NCBI GenBank assembly: GCA_018268465.1
Contig: JAFDWN010000026.1
Coordinates: 1-64,000 of the forward strand
Direction of reading: 5' to 3'
Length of the DNA stretch: 64,000 bases
DNA from: Actinomycetota bacterium
GTDB taxonomy: Bacteria; Actinomycetota; Actinomycetes; Mycobacteriales; Mycobacteriaceae
The stretch's first letter is position 1. Each line of letters opens with the position of its first letter. The notes below the pieces were generated by a model. That model was not told where the DNA came from. It searched no databases and saw nothing but the letters and a program-made list of their open reading frames with translations. The position numbers and the translations under genes are program-made. Positions 63,956 to 64,000 of this stretch are shown here, piece after piece.

Positions 63956-64000
63956 CGTTCGGCGTCCGCGCTGCGGATGTAAAGCAGCCGGTCGCCGAGT
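63952..64000 (-). CDS. 3-prime end of the next backbone gene (partial)
   Basis: A frame entering from the right end encodes LGDRLLYIRSADAER and stops at 63952-63954, overlapping the nudC GTG. By synteny with M. tuberculosis it should be the Rv3200c-like potassium-channel/TrkA-C protein, and GDRLL fits the end of an RCK-C domain, but only 16 codons are seen. Confidence 0.5.
   Translation of the reverse strand, partial: LGDRLLYIRSADAER

Overview
This 64 kb window looks like chromosome from a rapidly growing environmental mycobacterium (Mycolicibacterium type). GC content is high throughout. The backbone, in order, is a UPF0182 membrane protein, a PDZ/Lon-like protease, a DUF2342 zincin-like protein, a TOMM-cyclodehydratase-like protein, an ABC1 kinase, WhiB7, UvrD2, mycoredoxin Mrx1 and NudC. 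This is the gene order I know from Mycobacterium tuberculosis Rv3193c to Rv3200c. Species identity cannot be fixed from sequence reading alone.

Layout. (1) 1-4160 is an accessory, defence-flavoured region: small unknown genes, a RES/Xre-type toxin-antitoxin pair, a three-helix membrane protein resembling Pycsar-type effectors, and a broken gene whose intact start resembles ApeA. (2) 4163-8363 holds an XRE regulator divergent from three alpha/beta hydrolases (all with a Cys at the nucleophile elbow) and a DUF2255 protein. (3) 8382-8563 holds short repeats, a terminator and the initiator tRNA-fMet. (4) 8638-13576 holds an FAD oxidase and a very large SARP-AAA regulator. (5) 13731-21725 is the conserved backbone, left part. 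(6) 21745-37207 is a first insert of about 15 kb. It has a GH94-like enzyme with a GPH transporter, then a flavin-dependent catabolic island: luciferase-like monooxygenase, two VOC proteins, MFS, an extra RibAB and an NTF2 protein on one strand; an NMT1-type ABC importer and a flavin reductase on the other. A GntR/UTRA regulator follows, and TGTCNGACA palindromes lie at its own promoter and at the divergent promoter. (7) 37255-40513 is backbone again: whiB7 with a long leader (uORF plus hairpins), uvrD2 and mrx1. (8) 40523-62979 is a second insert of about 22 kb. (9) 62993-64000 is nudC and the end of the next backbone gene.

The second insert is the most interesting part. Five of its promoters carry near-identical CAAACGTNTG palindromes, and a LacI regulator sits inside it. 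The regulon contains SuyA- and SuyB-like sulfo-lyase subunits, a D-2-hydroxyacid dehydrogenase (SlcC-like role), an Ldh2/ComC-type dehydrogenase, an ABC importer of the aliphatic sulfonate/nitrate type, a creatininase-family hydrolase, a Gfo/Idh/MocA oxidoreductase, a cupin and a FAH-family enzyme. It also contains a redox block: an AprA-like flavoprotein, an AprB-like 2[4Fe-4S] protein, a 7Fe ferredoxin and a KorAB-type 2-oxoacid:ferredoxin oxidoreductase. FadR-type and LysR regulators and a YeiH-family exporter close it. My reading is a sulfonate (sulfolactate or a precursor) degradation island. In it, both sulfolactate enantiomers are interconverted through sulfopyruvate, desulfonated to pyruvate plus sulfite, the pyruvate is oxidised with ferredoxin, and sulfite is oxidised or exported. 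The gene families are seen. The substrate and the sulfite step are inference.
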